Position numbers and translations under genes: made by a program. Shown piece by piece: positions 34,103 to 47,935 of a stretch of 64,000 nucleotides of DNA. Positions within the stretch are counted from its first letter, which is position 1. Every line of letters begins with the position of its first letter. Below the pieces are notes generated by a model that searched no databases, was not told the origin of the DNA, and saw only the letters and a list, made by a program, of their open reading frames with translations. Source of the DNA: Rotaria sp. Silwood1 (Eukaryota > Rotifera > Eurotatoria > Philodinida > Philodinidae); assembly GCA_905250075.1 (NCBI GenBank), contig CAJNOP010000081.1:62001-126000 (forward strand). Reading direction: 5' to 3'.

Positions 34103-34923
34103 TAATAAAATTTAATAGAAAATATGAGAAATATATAGAAATGATAGGTTTTTTTTTTGTGTATATCTGATTGATATATTATTTCAGTTTATATAGATAT
34201 ATAATACCGATTCATTTCAAGTAAACTTTAATAAATTGCTGAATTCTCACTGTTCAAATATCAATATATATATAACAGATAAATGATAACCTTGTAATTA
34301 ATAACGATGATTAATATATATATAAATAACAGTTAAAAGAATAATAACACTAATAATAAAATGTTAGTTAAGTTTTATCGATATAATGCGGACGAATTAA
34401 GTTGTTTTGTAATATGAGTAAATACTAAAAAATAATGAAAATATTTTATGGGTCAATGATGGAAAAAAAAAAACAAATTTTCTTTTTTATAAGTGGATGA
34501 TTAGCTTGTATATATGAAAATATATACTCGAGACCCGTGCGTCCCATATGTAAAAAGAATAAGTGAAGAAAAGAGCAAGAAAGACACATCGATGTTGCTG
34601 TTCGTTTCTCTTTTTTTTTTTTTTTTATTTTTACGTATTGTTCTATGCGTGAGAGAAAAAAAAATCTAATTTAAAGAAAAGAAATTTCGAAATTTTTTTT
34701 TTCTTCTATGAGGATATCACATCCATTTTAATTGGTTTATGTTCATCAATCGAATTTGAATTCTTTTAGTTAGTAGCCTCCGAATCGATTTTTTCTTATT
34801 TTTATTTAAAGAAAAAAAGCAAAAGAATCAAATAAATTTTCAAACAAATATTCTTTTCTTGATTACTAATTATTAATGTAGACTGTTTAATATAAGATGT
34901 CACTAGTTTCTATTGATTACAGA
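34103..34923. other. Intergenic: eIF4G upstream region / R-SNARE 3' region
   Basis: T-rich and AT-rich DNA holding the eIF4G promoter side and the R-SNARE 3' end. A minus-strand AATAAA at 34801-34806 lies about 118 bases past the R-SNARE stop. No further gene is seen. Confidence 0.5.
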
Positions 34924-35205
34924 TTAAAACATAAGTATAATAAAACCAAATAATAAAAGACAGAAGATAATAATACCAATAATCAGCATTAATATCAATT
35001 GAATACTTCGACAATTATTTTTCCAACATGTTCGCCATTTAACTTTTTCTGAAACTTGTTGAAATACTTCGGTTTTTTTTTCTAGTTTTTCAGCTGCTTC
35101 ACCAAGTTCAATCAGATCATGATTTCGTGTTCTTACTAAATGTAAACTTTTTACAAGTACATTTTTCGCTTGATCAATACTTTCTTGAAGTGTCTTGGTT
35201 GACAT
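34924..35205 (-). CDS. R-SNARE, VAMP/synaptobrevin-like (93 aa, single exon)
   Basis: Vesicle-membrane SNARE: its helix zips with Q-SNAREs to drive membrane fusion. LQESIDQAKNVLVKSLHLVR begins the SNARE motif. The zero-layer Arg falls in TRNHDLIELGEAAEKL, which aligns register-for-register with ERDQKLSELDDRADAL of synaptobrevin (R, then L at +4, L at +7, A at +11, L at +14). The juxtamembrane region VKWRTCWKNNCR matches the basic/Trp segment KRKYWWKN. It ends in a hydrophobic C-terminal anchor of about 25 residues. Length (93 aa) is typical of short brevins without a longin domain. The second helix half is more diverged than in neuronal VAMP2, so subtype is not assigned. No introns, unlike its neighbours. 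Confidence 0.85.
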   Translation of the reverse strand: MSTKTLQESIDQAKNVLVKSLHLVRTRNHDLIELGEAAEKLEKKTEVFQQVSEKVKWRTCWKNNCRSIQLILMLIIGIIIFCLLLFGFIILMF

Positions 35206-38200
35206 TGTAAAGTAAATGAAAAATAATTTTATATTTGCTTGACCGTCTATCGTAACTTTCTTGCTTTCTAATGAAGAGAAGAGAAAAGTGATACTATTTA
35301 TGTCTATAGGATTTTGTTTTATAAAGAAATATGTCAGAAGCTAACAGTTATATGTTAAATATAAATGTGACAAATGACAGAGCTATTCTATATTGTTTTT
35401 TCTTTTTTTTTTTTATTAAATATTTTATTATAATAGATTACAATAATAATCTAACCAATTCTCTTCTATACGTCAATCTCATTTATTATGTAGGTAGTAG
35501 ATGACGATAGTACTTGTTTTTATGAATATTCTTATCGTTGAACGGCTAAGTGAAATTTATTTTATCAGTGAGATTGTCTAGTACAAAGTTCAATGAACTA
35601 CAAAGAAAATCTAATTTTTGTATTCAGATAGTTTTATCACGTCGGAATATATTTAAATTTTTCCAGACTAAAATAAATATTTTTCTTTCTATATAGATTT
35701 TGATTGACTTTATAAAAGAAAAATTATAATTGATACGTAATTATGAATTATCGTATAGGTTTTTATAATAATTTTATTATTTTTGTAAAACTCTCGATAA
35801 ATTAGAAGATTTGAAATCTTCTACTCTGTCTTATCGTTCACAAGTTACAGAGAGGTCTCATAATAGATTGTTAGTAAACGAGTGCTTGTAGATTAACACA
35901 ATTAATCAGATCTTTAAATTTGATACGATTTACAAAAGTACAAAATTTTCTAAAGAAAAAAAATAATAAACCATTCGTAAAATTTATCCTTTCATATAGC
36001 TGAGTAGTTAAACGAGAGAAAATTTCAAAATATTTTAATCAATGTTATTTAATCCAATTCATGTTGAGTTTTGCTGAGTGTAGATGCAATTCGTTCTAGG
36101 TGAAATGTAATTCAGACTCAATTATGACTTTCTACGTCACATGAAGAAGCAGTTTGAAACAAAAGCGTTATTGAATACAAGTTGATGACATTTTCAGGGT
36201 TTTTGAGTCTGTTGCGAAAAAAAGCGTTTTTACGTCGTTTTGTAACAAAACATGCTTCTTCAAATGTAGAGTGAGTACTGCACAGAACATGCCACAACAT
36301 GTGCCATGGCAAATGCTTTTTTCTACTAAGAAATATGCTCTGCTGTGCCAATAATATGTATGGGCAAAGCACGGTTTTAAGTGATAAACATCGACATGTC
36401 TATAAAGATCTTCTTCGAAACGTGCTGCAAAGAAGTTCTAAACTGTTACTACGACACGTTTTTTTTTCATAGAAAAAGCTCACATGTTAAATTAACTATT
36501 CTTTTCATTAGTTTCTTTGCTCATGATTTATCAAACTAGGAGTGAACACATAACGCAATAAGATACTGATCACATAACAAAGAGATGGAAAAGTACATTT
36601 GTAACAAATGAAAGTTTGTCAAAACGAGATTTAGAAGTATAAATGATTATCCATAAGATAAAAATAGGTGTCCTATGATGACCAAGATTCACTCTGTTAT
36701 CTTTTATTCAATTACACCTTTCTCTCATAGGAGATTGTTTTTCTTTCTACAGTTTCATGTCATATCAATTTTCACATTTCTGTTCTCTCTTTCATGACAT
36801 AGGAGAATTTTTAATTTTCTGTTAGTTTTGTCACCTGAATTTCTCCTTTCTCTCTTATTATGTTTGTTGAAGTTTTTCCAACTAGCCTATTGTCATGAAC
36901 GTTTTCATCACGTCCATTTCCATATATAGTGTAATTTCGCAATAACTGAACTTCGAACAGGCATGAATATTCTTCAATCTTCAGAGTTACTTACCTAAGG
37001 GCTTCTCATTCTTTTTGTGATAGGATATAGAATCTCGAAAAGTTTTACAGATTGAATTTGTAGAGCTCTCTTCGCTGATCATCTTGATAAAAAAATGTTT
37101 TAAACTTGATCAATAAATAATACTTCTAGGATCAAAATATTGGAAATCTTAAACTATTCTGACTAATAGAGCGAAGATGTTGATTAATATTAAGATTGTA
37201 GCATCGTTATTTATTGATCAACAAAGAAAGCTTTCTAACATCCAATCGACGAAATACTATTCCCAGAACCTTATTTTTTCGTGGCTCCGTACTCGTGGAA
37301 ATCTCCAATGATATCTTTAAAGTCCTCAAAAATTTTCATAATTCTACAGCCCATACTCATCTTATAGACGATCAGTTTTCCTTCTCAATGTATTTTTTGG
37401 GTTTGAGCTGTGTATTGCCTATGAAATGGGCATAAAATGTGATAGATTCCATTTGCATTATATAAAATAGATTTTAATCAAGCGAATGTCATCAATATGA
37501 TCTTCGATGATACTGATGCAATTAAAATGATGAAAATATTCTTTTTAATTAATACAACTGAAGTATATTAAATTTTATGTCAGCGACATCAGCTTAATGA
37601 GGATTGTTTATTCGTTGTTCAAGTCCTTCAAATGTCTAAGCTTTAGATAAATATCACAATCAATCTCATGTTTTCCTTCCTTTCATGAACAAATATCACA
37701 TGTATGAGTCATACGATTGTAAAACTACAGGAAATAAAAAGAAAGTCTTCTATACAATTTAAATCAGAATTATGTTAACAGGATATTCAATGATTCAGAA
37801 ATTTAAAAAAAAATTGTTTTTGATATATGATCAAAGGTTATAGACATTGTCAAAATATAGTGTCGAGGCCATCATATGTCTGTCTCAAATTTTATACTGA
37901 TTCTCTGATAAGTAAAAGAATCATAATCTAATTCAAATACTTGCACCGTCAAACATATGATTATGAAATACAAGATATTATGATTGTTTTTTTTTATAAA
38001 GATCAACAAGTTAACTCAAGTGAAAAAATAACATTATACATGTAGGCATCTTATGCAATTCAATTTTTGGTTTCTAATTTGACATCTAAATGAAAAATAG
38101 CAGTCAAGAATAGCAAATCTTGCTATAGAGTAGATTGAAATTCAAAATAAAATTAATGATTTTGAAATACATGAGAAAATCGTTTTGAGTTGTTATCAGT

Positions 38201-39688
38201 TATCTGATTTCTTAATAATTGGTTGTTCGAAAATGCATTCATTTCTTTCAATACAATAATAGAATATTTAACCGAGCTATTATAGATGATCAAATCAAAT
38301 CATTGGTTTGACTCAACTTGAATTAGGTGGTTTGAATCAGATGCAAATTGCCTGTACATCTTTTGCTGTAATACATACTATATCAGCAATCGATCGGCGA
38401 ATGTTTGGCATTCGTATAGTTGGTTATTTTCAGACTTTCACTCTTCTACGAACAAAAATAAGTCCCCTTGTCTTTTCCTCTAATATCATGATATATACAA
38501 TTGTATGAACATATTATATTTTATTAATGGTTTATTTTATATTCGTATTGAAATGATCGATTTTGTTGATATTGATAGAATATAAACAAAAATGCAAACA
38601 AGAAAAAAAATCCTATTTAACTGTTTTCAGTTTTTGAGTGAATACATGCCGAAATGTATCCTTTTTGAAAGCCGACAAGTTTCACAAATGATCACTCACT
38701 CTATTGCAAATAATCGATGCTGATACATTTCTGAATCAGAACGACAATTTCACTTGAAGTTCTCGCTCGATTGCCCAAACTATCCATACATATAATATCA
38801 GACATCTCCTCATCGCACCTGGCATTATTGCATACCATAATAACAGGGCTAACTTCGTATGGTTTGAGGAGAAGAATTTTGTGTATGATTTTTGCCCCTG
38901 TTCAAAGCCACATTATCATCCAATAATCGGTAATAGAATGAAAGACTATGTGGGAAGCTTATCAGCTACAGAAAATAGTCGGCTTTCAAAAAAGACATAT
39001 TTTTTGATACATTTATGCTAAAACTAAAATCGATTAAATAGAATACTTTTCTTCTTTGCATTTTTGTTTGTGTTTTTTCTATATTAACAAAATCGATCAT
39101 TTTGGAATACATACAAATTAGTACCGAAATAAAACATACTAAATAACATAAATGTACGTATATACCAATCATGAGTTTCTAACTGGGAACGTTTTACCGG
39201 TATAATAACGATAGTGCATAGAAACGTGCAACGTAGCCAGTAGTTTTTTTTTTTTTACAAATGACCGAACTTGACTTGTGTTTGAAAATCGTTGACTTAC
39301 CGTCTATCTCTGATTTGTTAAACAGCTACTCAATTTGTTTACAAAAGATAGAAAACATGACAAATATTTTTTTTTTCTCATTTATAAGTTTCGACGAAGA
39401 ATATAATTCTTTTTGATGAATGATGAATAAAAAAAAAACAATTCTATCAGAAAGAAAAACTTACTTTAATTTATTAACCAATGTATTAAGAAAATCATCT
39501 TTTTTGAAAAAGATTTTACAAACATGATAATTAAAATTAATCATTGTATTTTTGCCTCTAATGTGAAATAGTTGTATTCTCAACCTTTTCTTCAGTTTTC
39601 TGACATTACAATTGCACACACGCATTCTTTTTTTACCAATGTATAAAAAAAGGAATAATAATATGCTGATAAAACAACTGACAATTTA
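35206..39688. other. Intergenic, 4.5 kb; one foldback repeat
   Basis: No gene is supported. Frames at 36118-36372 (-), 37214-37435 (+), 38308-38508 (+) and 38966-39172 (-) lack domains, and the last lies in a repeat arm. The only clear structure is the inverted repeat at 38528-39145. The segment may contain further decayed elements that I cannot identify. Confidence 0.45.
38528..39145. mobile_element. Foldback/MITE-like element, ~620 bp
   Basis: The left arm (about 38528-38710) and right arm (about 38970-39145) are inverted copies at about 75-80% identity. They share AAATGATCGATTTTGTT, ACAAAAATGCAAA, TTCTATTTAA and TTTTTTGAAAGCCGAC. The centre is about 260 bp with no coding capacity. The ends are ragged and no target duplication is evident, so the insertion is old. 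Confidence 0.65.
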
Positions 39689-42289
39689 CTACATGGGTCT
39701 ATACCATAATGGAGCATGTGTAAGTGGAACTCGATTGATAAAGTTTGGACGAGAAAACAAAGATGGTGTATTAAAATTTTGTTTTGGATAAAAAGGTGCA
39801 TTAAATGGAAGAAATGTTGTACCAAATGGTCTTATTACTGGTGGTTGATTAGTTAGAGGAAAAGTTGGTGTAGGATATTGTTGCTGTTGTTGTTGTTGTT
39901 CTTGATTTGCTGGTCTAACTAATGATGTTGCACGACTACGACGACGACCAATTTTTGGTGCAGATGAATTAACAACATCATTATATAAATGCCGATAATC
40001 TTTAACTGTATTTATATGAGCACGATCAAGTTTAATTGGACGTCTTTTACCATGACGATCTTCAAAAAAACCATTAACAACTTCATAATCACCTTCTGGA
40101 TTATCAATATCACGATATTTATCTCGTTTTTGTCGTTTTTTATGTTTCTTATGTTCATAATTGGACATTATTGATGGTGGTCTATCATCAAATAAAATAG
40201 ATTTTCGTAAATGTTCATCATGTAATGTTAAACGTTCAATATCATTAGGTAATTCTCGATTATTTTGATAATCATAATTTTTTATTGAATTTATAGGTGG
40301 TTGAGTAGAATAAACTTGTTGTGGAATAGATTGTTGTTGTTCATCATTGATTGTTGTTGCAGTATGTGTATCACTGACCCATCGAATAAATACGTCTTGA
40401 CCTGAATTCACATCTTTTATACGTTCCACACGAATTAGATTAGGTGCTGGTGCATATGGATCAATAGCTGGTTGTGCTGTTTGTTGAATAGAATTTGCTG
40501 TCGTTGTATTACTAGTAGGAACAGTATTGATTGATAAAGATTGAGAATCAGATTGAGGAAAAGATTGTTGTTGCTGTTGTTGTTGTTGTTGTTGTTGTTG
40601 CGTAGCAGAAATCGATGCTATTGATGCTAATCGTCGTCGACGATGGTGACGACGACGACTTCGACGATTATGTTGACATGATGAACATGAAGAACTCGAT
40701 GATGAACATGATGATGACGATGATGATCGACTTGAACTACAGGAACGAGCTTAAAAAAAGAAAAGAAAATATTTGAAAAAAAAACAGTTTTTTTTTTCTA
40801 AAGATTGGATTATCTACATCTAGATGTTGAATGGTAACTTTTCTTCGTTGATCGATCAATATCATGTTTATGATGTTCCCATAATTGCCATGTATCAATA
40901 GGTACTCGATCTGTTTTATAGAAGAAACCAGCACCTTCCATATTTGTTTGATAATCTAATGTTCGATCACGATCTGGTGCTGGTACAATTCTTATTTCAT
41001 TATCAATTTCTTTATTTTTTGATCCGTAATCATCAACCTAAATATTTATAGAATCAAATTAAAAAAAGACACTTTCTTTTGTATTTATTCTTTACTTTAA
41101 AATACAGTGGTACTTTTGAACAATCTTGTTGTGGTACAGTGGTTTGATAAGCACTAAAACAAGCTTGAACAAGTGCTAATGCAGCTTGTCTTGTTTTTGT
41201 TACAAAACAATGACATTCATCAACAGGTAAATGACGAGTACGTCGAAAAGTTACAGCAAATAATGGTGGATTACGTGTATTTTCTATTCGAGCTGCAGCT
41301 GGTGAATCTAATGGTACAAAACGCCAACCATTGGGAAATTCTGCACCTGTTTGTGTTCGTGTTGCAAAACGAATACTTGCACAATAGACAAGAGAACGAA
41401 TTGGATAAAATAAAACAACAGATGGATCACGAGCAAATTGTAATTGTAAACCATTATCATATATAGATAACCATGCTTCAATACCTTTCAATTTAAAAAA
41501 AAGAGAATTAGTTGTAATTCTTGAAAAAATTTAAAAAAAACAACTTTTTTACTTACCTCGAACAACTTCTTTACCATCGACTGGATACCTTCGAGATAAT
41601 GGTTCTTGTATAGCATCGATACCACGTTGACCTGGTGAAGAAATAGCTGTACCCAAATAGAGTACACCACATTTAGCCCTAAGTAATAATTAAAACAAAC
41701 AAACAATAATTGATCTTTATTTTGTTATTTTCTTATCAAAACCGTTTCCCACATCATTACAACTATAATTCATGTATTTAACCAATCAACTGTATTTTAA
41801 TATGCATGACTGATAAAAAAAAAAGATAGGAAAGTATGAACAAAATATCCAACATATGATTATTTCATTTTTAAATAGATATAATCGTTCATTAAATTTT
41901 TGAAATGAGAAGAACAAGTTTTATATCATTAATTGACTAATTTGTATGTACGCTTTATCAATCAGATAAAAATGTTCATATCTATTGACGTTAATACAAT
42001 TTTGTTTTATTCATACAATTTTGTGTTGTTAATCAATTTTTTTTAAATAGAAAAAAACAAAAAAAAAAACAACTTACAATGGTTGAGAACCATCAATCAC
42101 AATTGGCCGATATTGAGTTTGTTGTTGTTGTTGTTGCTGTTGCTGTTGATTATTATCATAAATATTTTCATCCAAAATCATATGTGATGAAAATGGTTCA
42201 TTATTATCAGAATAGTTAATTAATCGTGATGGTTCTACAGTTTGACCATTTTCATCAATATAGGCATATTCAGTTGTTGGATAAAACAT
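39689..42289 (-). CDS. PTB/PID-domain protein with Arg/Ser-rich and Gln-rich C-terminal half (667 aa, 5 exons)
   Basis: Exons: 42078-42289, 41557-41678, 41096-41484, 40818-41037, 39689-40749, closing in frame. PTB/PID domains are adaptor modules that bind NPxY-type peptides or phosphoinositides. Here it spans about 72-241: AKCGVLYLGTAIS (first strand), a long insert RGIDAIQEPLSRRYPVDGKE, GIEAWLSIYDNGLQLQ, LFYPIRSLVYCASIRF, PLFAVTFRRT, ECHCFVTKTRQAALALVQAC (C-terminal helix). The N-terminal 70 residues are acidic with a Gln run. After the domain come DxTWxxWExHKHD, then an Arg/Ser/His block (RSRSCSSSRSS, RRSRRRHHRRRR), two Gln runs and a KKHKKRQKRDK basic patch that may be a nuclear signal. 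The last 70 residues are Pro/Phe/Asn-rich. I do not recognise an ortholog name. Confidence 0.85.
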
Positions 42290-43288
42290 AATTCGAATTA
42301 ATTGTAAATATTTAGTAATTCAAAAATCAAGTCGATCCGAACATTTGTTTTCTATCGATTGACATGTGAAATAGTAATATGGAGAGAAGAAAAGTGCAGT
42401 ATTCTTATCATTACTACTTACTAGACACAATAGATGATATGCGATATTTGATGTTCATTGAACCGTGTCAATAGAAAAAAAAAGGACTGTGTACCAAATG
42501 AATGAATCGAGACTGGTGAATGTGTTATTGTAAGGCGGTGACGAAGATTGCTATCAATTTTTCTTTTTCGTATTCTCTCGTTTTTTTTTGATTGTGGCTC
42601 ATTGCCAGATTGCTTATTGACCTTTTGTATATTTTTAGCTCATACACAAATATCTATATAGGTCACTAGTTAACATAATCAATAATTTTTATAATTGAAA
42701 AAATAAAGAAATATGTTCAATAGTTTTAAATATAAAAAGTTCTTTTGATTACGTAAAAATTTTTCAATATCGAAAGTTCTTATCAAATCAAATAAAATAT
42801 AATAAAATATAAAATGTTGATAAAATCAAAACGAATTCGATTGTAAAAACATATGTGATAATTTTTTGATAAAATTTTGCAAACTTATTCTTAACTGATA
42901 TGAAATAATTCGATTGAATATTTTCGATGTTTATTTATATCATAAACAATAGTCGTATATATATATAGTATTGGTGATATTAATATTGTAGAAGTTGATT
43001 TATGATAGATAAATTAGTATGTAAACTATTGTTTTTTAAATGAACTGGCTATTGTACCCTTTGGCTATTGATAAAAGACATACATACGTACAATAGAGTG
43101 GTTTACTCCATGAACTTTTTCTTTTTCGTAACGCAAAAGTCTTACATGATCTATAACACAATGATAATATAGAAAGTTTCTGCTGATTGACAATTACTAT
43201 TACGTAAATACATCGAAAAGATATACAATTACTGGTGATTACATTAGTTATACAAGACAGAGATATTCATGTCATAGTTTTTGTCGCC

Positions 43289-44175
43289 TCATGGGTATGG
43301 TGCCCCTGCAGTTAGTTTTTAGTTTTGTGGCCTTCCCCATCGATGGAGAGACTGAGTTTTTGAAATTCAGTTTACCCCCCGATCATGGGCTCCATGGGTG
43401 GGGCACATGGAGAAACAAAAGGAAAAGATTATTTGCTTTCCAAAAAAATATTAACACAACGGAAAAAACAATAAAGACTAAACACTATTATCAAATACAC
43501 AATAAAAGAAAAGAAGAAAAGGTTATGAAAAGAAATTTCATAACAAAACATTTATTATATTTCATAAAAAAATAAACAAGTTGTTTTCATCAAACAGTCA
43601 TTGTAATTTTCTTGAAATTCATTTCACATATTTATTTGAATAAGATATAGAGAGAGACAAGTATGTACAACACAAAAAGACATGACTGAAATTCAAAAGA
43701 AAAAAAAACAGAAACTTCTACTTGAATTGTTTATTAAGACCATAATAACATCATCTTACTTCATTCGTATTTGCATTTCTCATTGCATGAGCAAGTAATA
43801 CATTATCTATTTGAGCAACATCTAATCAATTTCTTCGTTCAGTAATAGAATATATTTCTGTACATATATAAAGTGCAAAAGTAAAACACAGTGTGACTAA
43901 TAAGGTAATAAGAAAACCTCAACAATCTCGTCATATTTATTTTCAAGCTTTTCTATGAATTTTGAAATTACAATTAGACTATGGAGTAAAAAAAAATTAC
44001 CATCCCATGGACCAGACCATACATGGGGAATCGTATGAGCGAAAATTGAACACATTGGAGAGGTGGCGGGGCATGATGGAGCGAAGTATCGCCCCATCCC
44101 TAATTGGAGCATCACCCCATGGGTTCTCCATGGACCCCGGAGCCATGGGTCACCCCATGAACATCTCTGATACGA
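43289..44175. repeat. Paired GC-rich CCATGG-type repeat patches
   Basis: GATCATGGGCTCCATGGGTG near 43381 is related in inverse orientation to a patch near 44106-44165 (CACCCCATGGG, CTCCATGGACCCCGGAGCC, ATGGGTCACCCCATGA). GC content is far above the surroundings. Short repeated CCCCATG words near both ends of an AT-rich 900-bp segment could be subterminal repeats of a decayed transposon. Confidence 0.4.
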
Positions 44176-46084
44176 GATGAGAAACCCCCGTAGCAGATAT
44201 GTATTGTTATGCCCCAAGCAAGTTATTAACAAAAAGAAAATTGTTTCCTTATTGAAGTGATTGTTTTGTTTTAGACCAATTATTATAAGCTATTCAGTAG
44301 ATCTTGTAAACAGTTAAGAATACGTAGTGTCTATAAATATATGTGATTTTATAAATAGCGAAATCTCAAATGAGTCAAAGGTTAAAGAGTTTCTTTTTTT
44401 TCAGATAATTGGATAATGTTATTTTTTAAAATTCAAAATAAGTTACTACAAAGTTCAAGCAATCATCTGGGTCATATCATGTGTCACTAGAAGAAATGAA
44501 GGGACGTTATTATTCTCAGATCTATCTCAATTAACCAATGACAGATATATAAACGCCTGAATGATCAAAAAAAACAAGCATACTCATAACTTTTCAACAT
44601 CATACATACAAATTGTAGAACGATAAAGAAAAGTAAATTCGAATACTTGATCATATTTATATTTCCTTTCAATAAAGGTGAATTATATTCTAATTTTGTT
44701 TGTAAAATAAATAAAAATCAAATGATTAATCTAGTAGAAATATTTTCACATTTACTGTCTTTGTAATAAGAAAAAAATCAATGCATAAAATATATAAGAG
44801 ATGTGAAACTCTTTTCCTATTCGATTATATATATGGTAGCTATTTGAAGATGCAAAATATTTTCTATGAGACGTTTACATAATCAATGCAAAGTAACATA
44901 AGTCTTGGTGAGCTATACTAAATGTTACATAGAATCAATATACGTAAAATAGAGTAGTTATGCTTTATTTTCTTTGTGCACGGGATATTGTAAAAATGGA
45001 ATCAGTTCGATGATAACATCATTGTAATCAACTCATGCAAAAATACGCATATTGATAGTTGCTCATTGACGAACAAAACTAATATCATTTAGTTTCTGTT
45101 ATGTTGATACAGCCAATATGTATGGACGTCTTAAAAATATGTTCTATTTGATGATTTACTAGCGAAATTCGAACATGAAAGTCAAATCGAATGAGAAAGT
45201 AAGCGCAAATATATGTAACAATGCAGTTTAATATATTAGCCAACATTGCTTTATTATTGATAACAATAGAAAGTACTAGGACGATTTACATGATAAATAT
45301 ATTTTTATTATCAAATCAAACATTAGTTGATGATGTTTGGAAGCATAAAATTTACCTGATTATGCTTGGTTGTAAACATTAACAATCTGTGTTAATAATT
45401 CTTATATCTCCTTTGATGATAAAAATACAGCTGTTTCTGCTATACTTGAAATATTTCCTCAGAATTTCTATTGCTAAATTAATTTTTAACATCGAAGAGT
45501 TGTTAATGACACTAGGTTTTTCTACTAAATCTCAATGAATAATAGATAAATGACATATTAATCTCTCCTTTTTTTTCAAATATTATTCGAACAATGCTGA
45601 AAGTTTTTTTATGCGTTACTTTGAACATTTTTGTGTACTCAAAAAGTGAGTACACTCTAGAATCGGTCAGTATGTCCGGTCGTTTACACGATAACTTTTG
45701 AAAGGAGAGCCCGATTGCGATGAAATTTTCTACACAGTTCAGTCTCAACAATATCTCGGTCGAGTTCGAAGATGAGAAGAATTGGCCGAGCCGTTCCTGA
45801 GTTATTGCAAAAATACTCATTTTTCCCTATGGCTTCCTATAGGAAAATCGACCTATCTCCACATTCGTAAAACACTTTCCCTATCATAGTCAAATGAAAC
45901 CCCAACTATTATACACCGTTCGATACAGAATTTCACGAGCTACAAAATAGTATATAAAACATAAAGAAATATAACTCACCTATTGCAAGGGTAATTAAAC
46001 GGCAATTAGTTCTGTTTGTGTTCACATTCTAATTGATCGACAATTAGAGCTCTGTCTTTCGATCATAGAGATGACAGTTCGAGG

Positions 46085-46290
46085 TTTTTTGGGTCGGAGA
46101 ACTCCAATCTGAGCTCCGTTTGCCTCGAAATCCTATTGGTTGAGCAGTAACCAATAAAAATCAAGTTATCGGAAAAACGACTTTCCTAGGGTAAATCAAG
46201 GCGAAGAGTTCAAATCTGAGCTGTATTCATCTGTAAATCCTAATGGTTGAGCAGTAGCCAAAAAATCAACTGTTTATAGAAAAGGTTTGT
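46085..46290. repeat. Diverged tandem duplication, ~105-bp unit, with internal hairpin
   Basis: Two adjacent units share AATCTGAGCT, AATCCTA(T/A)TGGTTGAGCAGTA and CAAxxAAAAATCAA. The first unit contains a perfect hairpin, ATTGGTT and AACCAAT around a 7-base loop. Function unknown; probably transposon-derived. Confidence 0.5.
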
Positions 46291-47929
46291 CAGGATAATT
46301 TTTATGCCCACACATTCTAGGATGACTAATCAGTCTCATTCTCTTTTTGAAGTACACATAACTCTCGAATTTAAATCCGAGGTTTCCACATTTATTTTTT
46401 CGCTACTAAAAAATTATCGAAAAGTAATTTAATAAAATGTTCGTTCATTTTCAGCGTCTTGAAGAAGCCTTAACAAATCAAAAAACATTCAGTGAATATC
46501 AGAATTTGATGTTCTTTTAAAATATGACTTCAAACACTTGTAAAACTTTTTAAAGAGTTATGAACTGACATTTTCGAGACTCACCAGTTAAATTTAGACG
46601 ATCTTCAGCTTACCAAAACTTAAACGAAGTAGAAGCGAAAATTATTACACATACAGTGAATGAAAGAGTCAAGATTTCTCTATAAACTGGTATACTCATG
46701 AAAAGTTTGCTTCAACTCAGTTGTCAACAACAAGTGTTTTAGTGAGGTATACCTTGTCAATGTTTTCGTTTTCTATGAAGAATAGACTTGCAAAGTGAGT
46801 TCCATCCATGTTTCCAAAAACAAAAACGATAAATCATAGCTAAGATCAAATTGGAAAGCGTAGCTGTTTTTTTTTTCTTCAAAAGTATTGCTTCTAGAGC
46901 TTTGAAGAAGCAAATACTGAGGCATTGTCAACCAACATGGTTTTTTTTAACTCTTGCTAATTTTTTGAAGGCTGCTGAATTTCATAAGAACCAAATTTTG
47001 AACAAAAAAACAAACGCACTTCAAATTGATCAAAATACTTATTATAAAATGTTGAGCCTGACCGAACATATCGTGTAGGAGACAAGGAAGGAAAATTTCA
47101 TTTTTTTTGATCAAAAATTCGTTTTGAAGAAGACATAAAAAAATATAAAATTTGTTTACATGTATCTTTTGCCTCTTCTGCTGATTTTGAATTATGACAG
47201 ACTATTATTTATGTCGAATTAAATATAAATATAAAGAATTATTTCTAAAAAAAACATTCGTAAAACCAATAAGCAAGATAAACTCATAGGATTGCCATTT
47301 GAAAAACTAGAAGCTTTTATCAAGATAGAGATTCTCAAAACTATGCTATTTCAGAATGTGAGTGAATATGATTTTGTCGATACTTGATAGAGGACAGTTC
47401 AACACAACTTTAGAAATGAAAAACTTGAGATCGAACGATTTTTCTTTGAATCAGATAAGAGGTCTCTGATGAGGCTGAAAAATAAACAAAAAATTTTGTT
47501 CAATTACTTTTCGATAACCTATAATTTTAATAGTTAAAATATTTATATTGAATTTCTTTGTTTTTTACATATATTCGATTCCAAAAGACAAAGATTAATA
47601 TCGTTGACTGAACACCTTAAAATTTCGGCGTTCAAATGAAATATTCAGCTAGATTTTTTTATTCTGTATAATATGTTTTTTTTTGTTTTTTGTTAGTTTG
47701 TTGGAACTATGCAAGACGCGTATGTGTTTGTGTATGTTTACGACATATAACAAAGTCAAATGGAACAAATAAACGAAACAAATAACTAGAGGCGCGAAAT
47801 AGACAAAAAAAAAAGTAAAGAGAAAGAGAAACATGCACACGCCGAAAAGAAAAAGCAAAACAAAATGTCACACACGCACACAAAAAATGACACCAACTGT
47901 ATTTTTTTTTCAATAAATGTTCAAAACTT

Positions 47930-47935
47930 TTTATT
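47930..47935 (-). terminator. Probable poly(A) signal of the RBM26/27-like gene
   Basis: AATAAA on the minus strand, 41 bases past the TGA at 47976. Close, canonical and well placed. Confidence 0.5.

Noticed and set aside
41173-41466. 97-residue plus-strand frame
   Set aside because: Antisense to the PTB-domain exon, which has clear protein-family similarity and correct splice sites.
45512-45820. 102-residue minus-strand frame in the higher-complexity block
   Set aside because: Considered as a transposon or viral protein fragment, but no recognisable motif; kept only as a repeat-like observation.
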